From: Hymenolepis diminuta
Taxonomy: Eukaryota; Platyhelminthes; Cestoda; Cyclophyllidea; Hymenolepididae
Direction: 5' to 3'
Length of the DNA: 64,000 bases
NCBI GenBank assembly: GCA_900708905.1
Contig: CAADRB010000042.1
Location: 921,288 to 985,287 of the forward strand
Part shown: positions 15,001 to 30,000 of the stretch, piece by piece
Layout: each line of letters begins with the position of its first letter
Numbering within the stretch: the first letter of the stretch is position 1
Notes under the pieces: generated by a model
Databases searched by the model: none
Seen by the model: only the letters and a program-made list of their open reading frames with translations
Told to the model about the DNA's origin: nothing
Program-made: the position numbers and the translations under genes

Positions 15001-18000
15001 TTTCTCTTTGTTTTCATATTTCTATTGTACCACTAGATTTACATAATGCCACAATGCCAGAGGCTACTTAACTTTTCTAAATGCAAACTGGTTAGCTCCG
15101 AGTCATTCGGGTTCTTCCTGCGAAGTTCTTGATAGCACAAGGAGCATGTGGTATGCAATGGTTTAGGATGTATACCTCTATATTACCTTAAACCCTTCTC
15201 AATTTTAGAGTTTCCAGACAATTATATTCAGATAGAGCTTAATTTGAATTGGGCAAGTAATTACACTGAATTCTGTTTATATAAGGGCGAGGGAATGCAT
15301 CGATGTGTTACTTTTGTATTCACTTGTTTCCTAAATTTGTTCCTATCCAATTTTTAGCGGAAATATGCATGCAACTCGAACTACTAAGGTCTACAGGTTT
15401 GGGTGGTCGCGTCGAGCCCATTTTCGCAAGTAGAGGTTATTTGGGTAACTGGAAAATCCAGGGAACTAAGTTGTTGGCAAAAAGTGCTCCAGATTGCTAA
15501 AACCTTATTGCAATGCTACTAAATCACCATCTCCTATGTATGCAAAGTTAAAAGTCAGGAGAAAACTGTAGAAATGTATTCTTAGTAGGTAGAGGAAGGC
15601 CTATTTTTTTCCTTGTGTCTGCTAAACATCATTTGGACAGCTCTTTAACGGAGTGTAAAAAATAACTAGGATATACTCCGAGGCCTAAATTTAAGAGTGA
15701 ATATACGAAGCTTTTCAATTCAAGAAAACGTCACAAATATAATGAATGACATTTCAAGCCTTGTAAGCAAGTGTTTTAGTAGTAATTTTCCGTAGTTCTG
15801 ACATGAGAAACCAAAATGGATTTCCCATGAATCGGAAATCAATCTATCACAACTATGACTCCACAAATAATGAACATAATTTTGGATAAAAGCAACTTTC
15901 TTTGGAAAATATAACATCGCTTTACTGAACACTTAATACTTCTCCAAACTACAGATGAATCATTGGCTGCTGGATTTCAGTCTATATGCAATATCTAGAA
16001 GGGAATAAAATTAGCAACACTGATTAACTTCAGTTTTATTCCCGTTTACATAAATAGTACAATTTAAGGTATTTGAAACTGTCATTTATTTTTCAGAAGT
16101 TCGGATAAAAGTACACTTTTATGCCTTGAAATATTTTTAAAAAATATTTCGTATATTTTGCTAACACTTATTTTTACGACAGATTGCCTAAATTAGCCTT
16201 TTTGTGAGTACGTGTTTATGGTTAAATAAGTTTTGTTTTAAATTTCCATGCATCCGACTTTAAACGCAATGTATTTTAACGTCAGTGCCGGTTTGGAACT
16301 CATATTTCAAAATATCATAAATATGAAAGAAAATTATTTTGTTGGAGAACATTTTAAAATTTACTTACTCATTGAGGTAAACATGAGTATGCATGGAAAT
16401 TATTGAAAGTTTAAACATATATTGATTTTCAACGTGAGTTAACTTTTGTTAATTAAATTAATTAGAATAATCTTACTAGAAGATAAATTGTAATAATATG
16501 GTTTGACCAACCTTTTAAACCAATCAACTGGTGAGTAAAATCTGGACATCGTCGAAATAAATTTACTCAGAGACCAAAGCGAGAAATGCTAAAATTTGAA
16601 TTTAGAGAAGTTTTGTATCTTGCTCAGTTACCCTCTTTATAGAACTACAACTACTCGGACTCGGAAAAGAGAAAGGAAGACGATCTGTAGCTCAAACAAC
16701 GGTTCATTATTGAGGAAAATATTTAGTCATGTAGCATTTGATGTTGAATAAATGATTGTCTGACTGGTTGGCCAATACTGGCGGTGATGGATTCTTCAGT
16801 GGTGATTTTGCATATCCAGGTGTGAGTGTGAGAGTCCATAAATCGACAGTTCAGTATATGAGGGATGAATTTACGAGTGCACTCTTGGTTTACTCGATTG
16901 AATATACTGGAAGTATTCGATTTGGCTTTCTAACAAAAAGTAAAACATAGAAGCGTGAATGAAATTAAATGAATACCTGACTTGTGCTCGATTCCCTTCC
17001 CTTCGTCACTTACAATTCATTTGCTTTCTCAAAAATAAGAATTTTTTGACCTCTCAAGTAAATGTAATTTTGATATAATGTTGAATCAATATTAATTTAG
17101 AATTTTTCTAAATGATTCACCAACACTTCAGTCAAATGTTGAATGTTTTCTGCCAGTTTGAAATTTCGACATCAGATAAAATGTGAGCATAAATCCCGTC
17201 CATTTACTATACATGTGTGGTAACATGATGAAAGTTAGGTTAGTACTTTTACTACTAACAAACAGAAATTTACCGCTTTATATAGTATGACAGTTCATGA
17301 AAATCTTTAAAATTTCCCAATTTATGGAATTGAGTGATTTAAATTATTCACCTTTCAATGGAGCAAAAGGACCTCTCTAAAGTTACATATTTTTATTTAG
17401 GTAATCAGGAAAATCAGTTCAAATAGCTTAAAGATCGAGTAATATTAGTAGCTACAATCTGGTCGATTCCTAAATATTCCTGAATGTATATTTTCGAATT
17501 TTTAATGCTCTGTCGACTTACTTTTAAATCCACGTCAGATTTGAAAACGAAAGAGCCATGGCGACTATGAATGCAAGGCAAAATTGCTAACACCTTAACC
17601 AAGTTTTCTTTAAATACTTCCTACAAGCATCAAAGCCAACAAAACGGCATCTTCAAACTAATATTTAAGCCATTGGAATGAAAATAACTTAAATTTCAAA
17701 AGACACCTGGATTCATCCCATTTTATTTCAAATTTGATAAAATCTGAACTAAATAGCAAGAGCAGTCAAAATTTTTCTGGAGTATTGATAGCGAATATTA
17801 TAAGAAATCGGATGTAGCAATCAAGATTCATCATTCAAAAAATGGAATATCGACTAAATGCATTTAGATAGCATTATTTTTTAATGAGACTCGAATAAGA
17901 CAATTTTCAGATGTGGTGCTTATTCGAGGAATGAACTTTTCGCCATTAAATCGGCCCCTTTACCGAGACTAGTTTAAATTTTCCAGTTTTGGATCACAAC

Positions 18001-21000
18001 AAATGCGCTGACTGAGGATGTATGGTTCAATTATTTTTGAGAAAATTAATTATCAATCATTAATGCAGGTTAATCGAGTAAGCTTATTTTAACGATCTAC
18101 AAGCCGACATCCCAATCAGAAGAAGGAAAATCACAGGTCCTCATTGTTATAGGGAAAACTGAAACCATGCATAATTCATGTTACTTCATATAAACAATTT
18201 GGAGATAAACGTTATTTTTAATAATAATGGGAAATAAATATGAATAATATCAATTCTCTCAGGGAAGGATATTTAGTAGTTGCACCTTATTATATTTTCC
18301 CCTTGACACTTTTATGATTAGCACTCCAGACAATGAATCCCTTGTTCTACTGTAATGGTTGTAAATGAAACCACATCTTGATAAAATGGTCTAAAAGTTT
18401 CAGATCTGAATGATCAGTATGAAAAAAGCTTTTTGCATGTATTTAATACTATTCGGTGGAACTGAGGATATTTTGAGCCTCTCTGATTTAGATATTTGAA
18501 TTCAAGAGTGGCAGATCATTCCAAACACTGGATATGCACCTATAGACTTCTGACTTAACATACTCCTGCACCATATAACAATGCAAATTGTTAGTAAAAA
18601 ATGTAAATCACAGAATATTTAATCCTTCGAAGTTAAATTTAAATATTTTTAATTTGATATTGATCTTAATTCTAACATTTAATACTTTAAATCTTCTTTG
18701 ACATGTAAATAAAATCTTCCTTATTCTGGAAGTTTGGACCATTTATCTTTATTCAACGTCAGAATCTGTATTTTAAACAAATACCTAAGCAAGAAATAAT
18801 GAATCTTTATATAGATTTTGATAATGAGGTACTTACTTCCCTTATTACATCTCCGATTGAGTAAGTATCATTCCGTTATCCCAAAGATGTATTTATAATA
18901 GTCGTCTATTTTCATACAGTAGTCACGAAAAAATTTAAATCTCTTTTAACGAAGTGCACTTTAAGATATATCTCTTGAGGATTTATACCATTTGAAAACT
19001 TTATTAGTATATTTTAAAATTTTATTACCCATTTGCTTATTATGAGCGCTATCCACAAAATTCGAAGGAGCAATTTAGGGATTCAAAACATCTTAATTTA
19101 ACAAATTTCCTTTTGATATGTTATGAAAGAAAAGCAGAAAAAGACGTGATCTCATCTAAGTTTTCAACCCTAAAAGTTCTCATACAATTAATCATAATTT
19201 CGGAATCGAATGCAATACTGTTGTCGGTACTCATCTTCCCCCTTTTCTTCTATTAATTCAGTCAATGCCATATTACCTGACTTCGTAATCCGATAAAATT
19301 TGACAATATGCTCATTTGTTCATAAATAGCTCCTAAAATGTTTTGGGAAAGCGTTTTCCAGCAAACATCTTGAGCAATGCGGTAACCGCATGCAGCATTC
19401 TCTGTGGGAAATTTGAATCTCACCATATTTATCCCACTTTTCTCCAATTATCATAAATTCAGATTTCTTGGATGAGGTGACCATACGATACAGACCAGAA
19501 CTAATTTTATGTTTATGATATTAAGACAACTAAAATCAAGATGCAAAGACCCCCCTTCCCACAAGGATAATCCGTCTTGTGGTATCCGGGCTCTCATTAC
19601 CGCACCACAAGATACAGCGTCTTGAGCATGTCATTAAGTGGATCCCATATGTCTATCCAAATAGTTATAATTGATATAAAATTACCAAGGTATGATTTCT
19701 TCGATACGTGCTTTCCCTTCTCGGTCTTTACACAGAACCCAATAAGCTACATTATTAGAATCTGTTGTTAATCAATCAGCACGGTTCTCGCACATATAAG
19801 CCCTCTTTGGATAAACCACAGCCTCAATCACAAGAAATATGGCCATTAAATACAATAACTCACTCATTGACGTGTTTGATAAGCGGGGCAAAGTTAGGCG
19901 GAGCTGAGCCATATGTTTCATTGGCGACACGACTGTAAGCAGCTAGGACTCCGGATACGCCTTCACAATTGGGATTGTTCAGGTCGCCAGTCTAGAAAAA
20001 GGAGAATTGGAGAGGAAAAAGAATGAGAAATCGACTGTTTTGTTGGAAAGAGGCAGATATTGAATGCTCTATAAGCTGCAACGGTTAACGACTTATCTCA
20101 CAGTAAATTTATCTTATGTTATTAAATTTATATAATTAAACTCACTAAATTTTATTTAACGCATTCATTTTGTCCAATATCTACGCAAAATTTGGGGTTT
20201 ATTTACAGGAAGAGTAAATCCAAGTATGTTACTAAAGGACAAAGAAATTAACTTACAAGTGGGAAAAGATGGGATTTTCTTCCATCTGAGCCAACACGTG
20301 TACCGAATCCAAATGCAGGAAAAAGCTCATCGCTGAAATTATAAGGATAAATTGTTTAAGCCTCGATGAAATTTTGAGCGGTTTTCTTAGTTAGGTGCGA
20401 AATAGAGATTCAAATCGGAATAGCAGGATGCATAAATACGTGTGTGATTAATGCGAATTTAACTATGTCTAACATTTGAACCATTATAGAGTCGATTACC
20501 AAGAATACAGGCATAATCTCTGTCAGTAAATTCCCTCAACTAGAGACTGAACAGTAAGGACATTTGTTTTAAGCGTGATAACCTGCTCTAAGGGTTTGCA
20601 TAATTTGTGACGCATAATTACCGGTAGGTAACCGATTATGAAATTCTTCTATAAAATGACTGGCGATGTTTACAATATGAATCTTAATTCATTCCTCAAG
20701 TGCATGCTTGTGATGGAATTAGATAGATCTCCTCTAATTGTTATCTATAAGATGCTTGATACCACAACTCATATCAAGAATAGACCTTTTCGTTGATTTC
20801 AAGATCCAGGCAGAGGTGTGATGGCAATGATTTCGAATTTATTCGAAGCAAATTCCGATGAGAATACTGAAGCTGTGATATCTGATCTCTTTAAAATCAA
20901 ATTGAGGGATCCCGCAGACCAATCTCTGGATACTTAAATTTTCAAGAACATGTAAATATACCGTCGCACTGTGAATTTCGGAAACTAATTACTTGAGTAC

Positions 21001-24000
21001 ATGGATAGCGATGGATCATTACCGAAGTACAGGCTCATACTTATAATTTTTCATATAAAACTTAATGTCACGGTTCCATATTCAATTTTCTACAGGTAAG
21101 CTACAGGTAAACGCTAATGTATAATATAAATTTAAAATGAGGCCACATGCCTCATTTTTTATAATAATGTTAATTAATAATTATTTATCTGATTTTAAAA
21201 ATCGAACGTAAATTCTCAATCACTCTAAATATAGATATTCTCAGCTGTTGCCTATTGTAATTAACAATAAGGCCAACCTCGGAGGGAGATAAAAGAAGAA
21301 TCATTGGTGTTTTTAAATTTAACTAGTACTGTTCAAATGCCTTTGCACACTTAGATCAACTTGAAAGATATTTTGAACGATTTATGGCAATAATTGAGTG
21401 TTATTATTCTCGTACTTTAGTTTTGTCTAGACCGAGCATTCAGCCATCAAAATTAAATTCTCAAACTTTTATTGATAATTGATAGGTCTAATAGTTGAGA
21501 AAACATGGTGGGAATACAATAACCGCCCTCTAACGAAGCACACAAAGAACTTAACTGAATTAAAAATTCCTCAGTAAAGAAAATGCCTACTTATTTTTAA
21601 CGGAGGGACTTGAATATATCATAATGCTCCCCTGATTTAAATATCCCTTTTGATCTCTTGTTGGTGTTCGTAAGCTCTTTGATTGTACGCACCTTTCAAA
21701 TGTTGTATTCGGGAATAAAAACAAGAATCGTCCGCATGTCAAATGAAATAGTATTTAATATTGCTGCTATTGAGAGAGCAGAGTATCATTATTCGTGTCC
21801 TAAAAATCATACCCGACAAAGTTTAATATTATTTTCTAGTTCGTGTCGTTAGTTTCCTTAAAATATGTGCAACAATATCAATAAAATCAGTACGAGAAGA
21901 ATAGTTAGGTTCAGTTTGCCAGAATGTGAAAGTGCAGGGAAAAAGAAATCTCGGAAAAACACTTGCGTATGGGAAATAAAGAAATTAAATATAATTTTTA
22001 GGTTATTTTATTTTATTTTGAATAGATTACAAAGATAGAAATGATAATAGACTTTACCTGTCGTAAACTTGAAGGATTTCCACAACGGCTTGAATTGCTA
22101 TGATGTATTCACTATTGACTGCTGCAGATCTCGCAAAAGAGATTGCTTCAGTAAAACCCTTTAGACTATTACTCTGGCGAATTTGATTTGACAAATCTAT
22201 TCCCACGACCACATTGATGCTGGTTCTAAAACAAAGAAAAAACAACAAAGTGAGTTTAAGACTTTCATAAATGTAAGGCACTAGTTTATATAAATATTGG
22301 ATAAGTATCCACCAATCAGTATCTGAAATATTACACAAAGAGAAAAAAGGAATGATCGCACAGAGTTTTCACGCATTACAGGAGCAAATTTTATTGGGGA
22401 TTTGCGTTTCCAGCTGATCGCCGGTGGCACAGTTGTCAACATGTGCGTCATGAGACCTATACCCATATAGTAAGGTGAATAACCAACTGCTTTGGCTAAT
22501 TTTTTCCCTAGCAATAAGGGTGGTATAATGCAAGCTTCCATTTAGAGTTCCTCTTTACCCAATACGAACTTGGCAAGATTTGCAAAATTTTAGACCTTCG
22601 CATATTATAGGTGAATTAAATTGGGGTTTTTAAATTGTTTACGAAATTTGAACTTTAGATAATGTTCCTTAAACAAGGTACACAGGCGATGCTTTGGTTA
22701 AGCATAAACGCCGTCTATGCGCCTTATCGGTTTCATAAAATCAGTACATGATGTGATAATGACGCTTCGATAAAACCGCTAGCACATACAACTCTACGAT
22801 CTAGTTTAGTGATAAGCTTATGACAGATATACATGCCCCGGAGTGGCTATTCAAATACCAATTTACTTAAACATACCCACTTAAAATGTAGTCCAAAAAG
22901 GAACACGCGTTTGAGGATATGCTGACTTTAACGTTGACCTTGAAGAAAACGGAAAAACGCATTAGAAAATGATCTGTTAAATTTTAGTATGCATAAAATC
23001 TGTCCTATCGGCAAGACTAGCCAGTTAATATTGTCAGTTGTACCTAATTTCATTAGACATGGAATACCAAGGGAAATCTAGTTGTAGTCCTTAAGATATT
23101 CATTATTTTAACATTCAATTATCTTCAAACTGAGGAACATTGAAAATTGAAAATTGAGGAACAACTTTTTTCTGACTTACGATACCCGAGTTACTGTACA
23201 CCTTTTTCCGACGAAATTTTGACCGATTTATTAGCTGAAATGTAATTTTATAGTAGTGTAAGGAAATGAAAAAATAGAAAATAGCGATGTTTTAAAAAGA
23301 AATTACCTCAAAGTCCCTCCCTTCTTTTGTACAGGTCAATAGGAATCTTGCTGTTGTTATGAATTCGCCAATAACATCACTAAATGTGTGTATTAATTAA
23401 ATTTTATTCGTGTAACGATCTATTAACTTTAAATATATGAGGATGTGTAAATAAATGAATAAATAAAGTACGCGCTGTTTGAGACGAAATCTACTTACTC
23501 TATATCAGGATCGACCGTGTCTCTGTAATAAATGAAAGAGGAAACTGAGAATGTAAATGAAACTCTTTATATAATCGAAAGCATAAACACGTAAGTTCCT
23601 GTTTATTTTAAAAGTGATCTATAAAGTTTGTTATCGAAGCGATGTGTAAAAGTAGAAATCAGTCAGTCTGAGTGCTTGCTGTTGTCTAAAGACTAAAACA
23701 ATTTGTGGATATATTTTGATCTAGATAGCTAGGCAAGGTCTAGACACAAGCCAATCACTCTGTTGCTATCTTGGTAACCTTGATTGAGAGAAGTTAGTCT
23801 TGACTATAAATGGATATTCAAAAATCGTGATCTTCTCATTTTAAATATATTATACATAAATAAAATAAAGCAACCGGATTTTAGTCCTACCACCAAACAA
23901 ACATGCAAATTTCAAAATATACCCTCGCTTATTCACTTGGTATATCTATATTAAAGATTGTCTTCTAATTGTCAGCTTGGATGTGTCTCTTTCGATAACC

Positions 24001-27000
24001 CATTTGGATCGTTTCTATCTAATCCAAACCGGCATTCCGATTCAAGACTATGTGTACTACTATCTCATATACGGGCACTCGTGAAAAGAAAACTTGGATT
24101 TATTTGTATTTACTTATTTCGTTGTCCTAGTATCACAACTTGCACAACTTGTTTATCATAGCTCTTCGGATGAGATTCAGGTCACGCGTTTAGTACACTG
24201 ACTTGCTTAAACTTTACGAGATCACCGATCGCACACTCATTAAAACACTTTAAATATCTGAGTTTACGATCGGTGAGCCTTTTCCATCATCTACTCTTTC
24301 GTAATTAGTTGTTCTCTGAATGATGGTCAAATTTATAAAATTACTAAGTTGTTAAAATTAAAAAAATACCCTCGTTATGATAAATATAGTAAACTGGTTT
24401 ACATTATTTGGAAAATGATATTTTATTATTTAGTTAATTGTTGCTCCACTATGGTAGTGCTATTTACCGAACTCTAACTGGATATCCGTTGGCGCAATTC
24501 CAGTTGCTTCGGTTCCGCATGTTTTCTAAGACCTCAATTATGAACTTATTTTATTCTTTATTCATGTTTATCCTTTCAGCATTCACTAAACTTCATCATT
24601 AGTCATTATTTTCTTTCTTCGTCAGTTATTCTCCGCTTCACTTTTAGACAGATTGGTTGTTTGATAGCTTTTTTCGTTCTTCCGTATCCTCAATTCCGGA
24701 TTCATTCCGGAAGAAAACGAAGAATGGATTGAAGCCTAGAAAAATATAACTATTCCGCTTCCATGCTTTCAAGAAATAGAGGCCTATGTGGTTTCTGCTG
24801 TCCACTTTGAGACTTAGTGAATGGCGTCTAAAGCCGATTTATGCACTATATTTGAAACATATAGTCACTTAAACTAATCGTGAATAATAGTTTCCTGTAT
24901 TAAATCACTGTATATTTTCTTCGAAAGTCACTTAGTTATTATTGCCTATTAGTGAACATTTCATTCAGCCTGTTCACATTCTAGGACGGATAATGATAGA
25001 TATACCTTGTCACATTGCAACATTAAGCATGACCATAAAACTGAAATGGAGACTCAAATTCACTTCAACTTGTTATATGTAGTCGCAGGCTATGAATATC
25101 AGCCACCCATAAAAGCTCTATGAAATATGTGTACTGGTTAATCTTCATATACATTCTGAGCCGCCTACTTAGAGTGAGGGTTAATAAACGAATCAAAATA
25201 ATAGAGATAAATCAACTTACCCTTCGCCATTTGCTCCGTCCCAGTCAAAACACCGAAAACATATTTCACTGCCAATTAAATAACCAAGGCTTAGAAATCA
25301 TTGCTCAATTGCGGTTCAAAAATATATTTCCAAAAGAAATACCCGTCAAGATTTCCATCACAGAGTCTGTCAAGTGAAATAAGAAGGGGTTTCCAATCCG
25401 GAGCCAGGGTCTTTTTCACCACCTCGCTCTGGTAACACTGCTCCCATCTAAAGTAATTTTAAAATAACGACTAAAGGTAAATTAATTTGAAGAAGCACAG
25501 AAGATTTTTGACTCCTGCAGAAGAGAAAGTCGATTAAAACTTCACTTGTTTACACTGTCCCCAACTCACATTTTCTCAATAGGACCTCTAGTAAACTTCG
25601 GCGGAACAGCTAACGCAAAATTATTAAACTCCGAGATCTAAATGGTGGGAGTCTGTTCTGATTGACAGCTTATTCAAAGTTAAGGTATTCCACCGGTGAA
25701 GTTAAAAACAGGCATTTGTTAGAAGTCAACATAGAGAGCATGAACGGGAATAAGATGAGATCATATGCACTGGAAGGGAGATAACTGAGAATGCAGCTGA
25801 GATTCTCAACGTCTATTGATTGATAAATTAAGACGATTTAAATATCTCATCGGTTAGCATGAGTCGATTAACTAACATTTGCTTGTAAGACTTTTACACT
25901 ATATTTACCCTATTATAGGATGGAGAAAATTTCTCACAATGTCAACAACGCGGATTTTAAATGATGATTATTTTCCACTTTTAGGGCTGAGCAAAAATGT
26001 TTAGCTTAAAAATGCAAAAGGGTCAAATACTATTGGTATGAACTTCGATTCATGTTCATGCATATGTTTTATTCCAGCGTAAAATGTTCAGTGTTTCAAA
26101 TTTAAGGACGTCCCCTAACAATAACACAGATTTTATAGGATATAAATGACCAGACCGATATCGAGACAATGATGAAGAGAGTGAATCAACCGTAACTTCA
26201 TGAATTAATTTCCTCATTTACTAGAATCACTGGCACTCAAATGTTTAATCAAGCTTTATTGAATACACATGTTAACTCATTTACCCGCATAGGCCTAAGA
26301 GTGAGAGAATTGAACAAACAACACAGAAAAGTAAATTCCACTTAGGATAGAGTAATTTGGTTTCTTTATCACAAACCGTTTCCACTCGCTCAGGCCTACC
26401 GTTTATTCCCATTCCTTCCATTTTCAAACTCGTCCTCCTACCACCCCGGTTTCTTTAATTTCTTCCCCTTGTCCAATGTACACGAGACCCAGCTCAACTC
26501 TACGTCTTCTCATTTAAGACAGGCAAGTGGTTCCCATTAGTTTCTTGGAAGATCATTAATTATGTGAGGAGGTATCTAGCCTTATTCGATCCGGCTCCTA
26601 AAGTATCTTAGCGGAAAAGACTAATGCTACTTTAATTCCAAAAGAGAGAGTTCACTCACCATGAGATTTGTTATGTTCTATTTTTGTAAACACCAAATTA
26701 ACATTTACAGAAAGTAACGACTGCTCATAAATGCTTAAAGGCGTCACACCTACGGGGAGAGAGAATGGCACCTGAGGGAAGTTGGAAATGCAATAAAAAT
26801 TGCATTTTCAGCGATAAAATGTTCCCGTGAACCGTTTACATCACGTGGCTATTTTCCCCTATTTAGAGAATTCGCTGAAATTTTAGAGCTTTTACGTATC
26901 CAGATTCATGAACAGTTAAATAACTAACACTCATCATAGCTGTCAAATTATTGTTGAGGGTCATTTTCACTTCTTCAAATAGAAATCGAGCAAATTTAAT

Positions 27001-30000
27001 TTTATTAGTGTGCGTCAAACAAATATTATTTAAATAAATAAGAGTTCTTCTCACAAATTATCTTATGATAGAGGAAAACTATCTTGATATCTGCATTTTA
27101 TATTTTCAGTTCAAGAACTTTATACATTTTTTTCCTCTCGATTGATGGTCGGTTGCGTGGAATTACTAATACCATCATATTCCCATCTTACTTGCTTTGT
27201 CAATGAGAAACTATTGTAGTTATTAAATTACAACATTATTAATTTCGTTCAGTTCCAGTTACAGTAAAATCAGAAGTAATTTTGCTACCAAAAGCGCTAG
27301 TGATAAATTAATATAAATGTACATAAATTTTATTTTCATAGTATTAAGTCCTTAGTTTGAATCCTTTCAGTTCTTCTTATGTTGATTGTTAATAATTTTC
27401 GAAGATATTAGACAGAGTTAATACTTTCTTTTTGATTACGACTTATATGGTTTAATATTTTACTAGAGCAAAACTAGAAATGTGGAATTTACAGTTAGAC
27501 TTCATAAGTAAATGAATAAATAAAATTCGACTGTAGACGAAAAGTGACTTCATCAACTACTTTTTCCCCTATCAATCGCTATTCTTCCGAAAATCGGCCT
27601 TAAACCTGAAGCTGGATTTAGACTTCGATTGGCGTTGCCATAGAACGCAACAATATATGGATCTCAAACTGAAAATGCGATTTTGGAGTCAGCAAAGGCT
27701 GAATTAATGAGAAAAAATCTCCCTTGTCAGAGTATAAGAAAATATAATTTCCCTAGGGTTTATTCTTAAATATAATGTTATAAACTTTCACCTCTTCTCC
27801 TAGAGATTTATTTAAACCGATTTTTTTAAGTTAAGTGAACACTGACTCCCTATAAAGCTCTTCACTTTTAATATATGCTAAAACACGTCTCTAAAGTTAT
27901 CGACTCACAATGGGGTTAAGAAACCTGCATTTAGTGTAAAAATGGTGGAGAATCATCAAAGTAACACAAGCTTAAATTGGTGCAAAGACAGTTAAAAACT
28001 GTTACGCTAAAACTCCAAGTCACAAATTCGATAATGGATTCTTGCGTGGCTTAAGAAACTGCTCAATTTTATAATATATGATTTTCTCAGGTTCTAATTT
28101 TACAAAGAAAGATCAATTATTAAATTATTAGATTTAAAAAACCATGCAATGCACTATACACCTTGTACATACAAATGCTACACAATCGGATGAATCCATT
28201 TGGTTACTTTTAAAGGGGTGTTGATGGTATTGTGTATGGGCTTCGCAAAAACTACATGACCTGGTGTTATTACCGTTGATTGATATAAATACATATAAAT
28301 AGAGGGGAAACCGATCTTGAAATAGTGGCTTTGAAGGATCCAATGAAGATATTTGTCAAAATATAACGAGGGCAAAATTTACGAAAACATGCAAATCACT
28401 ATTTGTGCATATGCCCAATAGATTAATCAATTCAAACATTAGGAATGGACTATCTTGAGTAAAAACTCATTTTGTTTCACTCATTTAACAAAATAATGGA
28501 AGCGAAATTTTGATTAATTAGTTCAAACCAGAATTATACATACAAAAGCATTATTTCATTAAATTTACATCCTGCTAAATCCCAGGTTTTTAATTAGTTG
28601 TTAGATTAGTTATTTAAATGAGACTGATTGTTGTGGGCAAGTAGCAAACATCTTACGCAAAACACGTCAATACTTCATCTGTCAAGAACGGCGCACCGAA
28701 AAAAACAAATAAGTATTAAAAGGACGACTTACTTTCCACGTTCATTTCTCCTGAGAATAATAATGTAAGGATCCGACTTTCCAAACATATCCTTTTTGTC
28801 CAGCCCCACTCCTTGCATTTTCAGAACAATGTTTTCCTAAAATTTGCAAAGAAATATCAAAGTCGTTACACAAATGGAACTTTAATTTTAAGCTTCCTTA
28901 ATTGAGTGTTAATGAGAACCATCTGAGAGGTGGTGACTTCATTCAGAGCAATATTTTCCTGCTTCTTCCTTTAATACCGAAGTTCGATTAATATGCTCCC
29001 ACCTTTCATTCTTTTACAGTCCTTTGGCCTTGTATCATTTATCAAATGGGAAGCTATTCATTTTAACTTCTTTATGACGTTTCCTACCTACACCAATAAC
29101 TAGTAGAAATAATTAGTTGACGGGCGTAACCATAGAAGCCAACAATTATTATCCCACCACAATAATCAAATAAAGTTTAATTAAAACGGCTAGCTTACCT
29201 TTGTTGAAGGTTCTTCCCGAGTGCAAACTAGAATATCAAGGAAGATAAAATATAATGATTGACCTGTGGAAGAAAAGCGATATATAATATGCAAAAAATT
29301 ATTTTGACTATTACTATTATTAATTTTATCCTGTTGATAACGAATTGCCCCGCAAACATTTAGAAACTTTTAGTAAATCGTTTTAACAGCTCGTTGAAAC
29401 AGATTTCTAGAGAAGTTTAGGCGACGATTATTCAAGGATCTGAACAAATTCACTGTCAGTAAATTTTCAATTAGCATGATCATATATTGATTCAGAAATA
29501 GATATGAGTGGCTTACATTATTTTATAATGTTTCTAGAGCAATTTCAATTATGAAAATATATTAGAAAACAAAAAGCGGTTAAAAAATCTCAATGAGGTA
29601 TCTGATGCTTGAAGGTGAAGCACTAGCAGATTGCTGAATTTTAATATAACTTGGCTATTCTTATTTTCGTTGTGTCTCACTTTGTTAAATAATACGGAGC
29701 AACTTATAATACTGCTACAATTCTCTGGACTGCGGAAAACTTTTTGTGCTTATTTTGTAGCAAAGAAACTAATCAAGAATAAGACCCTATTCATATTGAA
29801 GTGAATTGGGTAACAATTAATTTAAAACCCTTGAATTATCTCTGAAATTAAATTTACTTACGTATTACAGATCCGTTGAAAGCTTCAGACTCTCCAGCTG
29901 AACCTTGTGGAATTCTGTAGGAAACGTAAACAAAAGGCCTTTTAACAATGAGTATGTTATCTTTAAAATTTGTGACCTTTATTCAAAAGATTTATTTTAC

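Larger units (their letters stand above)
13892..19863 (-). other. Longest copine intron, 5.97 kb
   Basis: No exon was found in it, and the flanking exons join exactly in phase and sequence. It contains an 18-bp palindrome (14032-14049), a hairpin (16128-16150) and a partial dispersed-repeat copy (18510-18560). Confidence 0.85.
23522..25220 (-). other. Copine intron upstream of the 24-nt microexon
   Basis: A 1.7-kb intron with two inverted-repeat structures, at 24223-24275 and 24673-24721. No further exon is seen. Confidence 0.8.

Noticed and set aside
22281..22541. Open minus-strand frame of 86 codons, first considered as a copine exon before the vWA domain
   Set aside because: The exon at 22877-22938 carries the real SFLDYI motif and joins 22225 exactly in phase, completing the GG of the motif. 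No copine residues are missing between them.
25120..25377. Plus-strand frame of 85 codons
   Set aside because: It is antisense to two secure copine exons (25221-25268 and 25343-25447) and resembles nothing.
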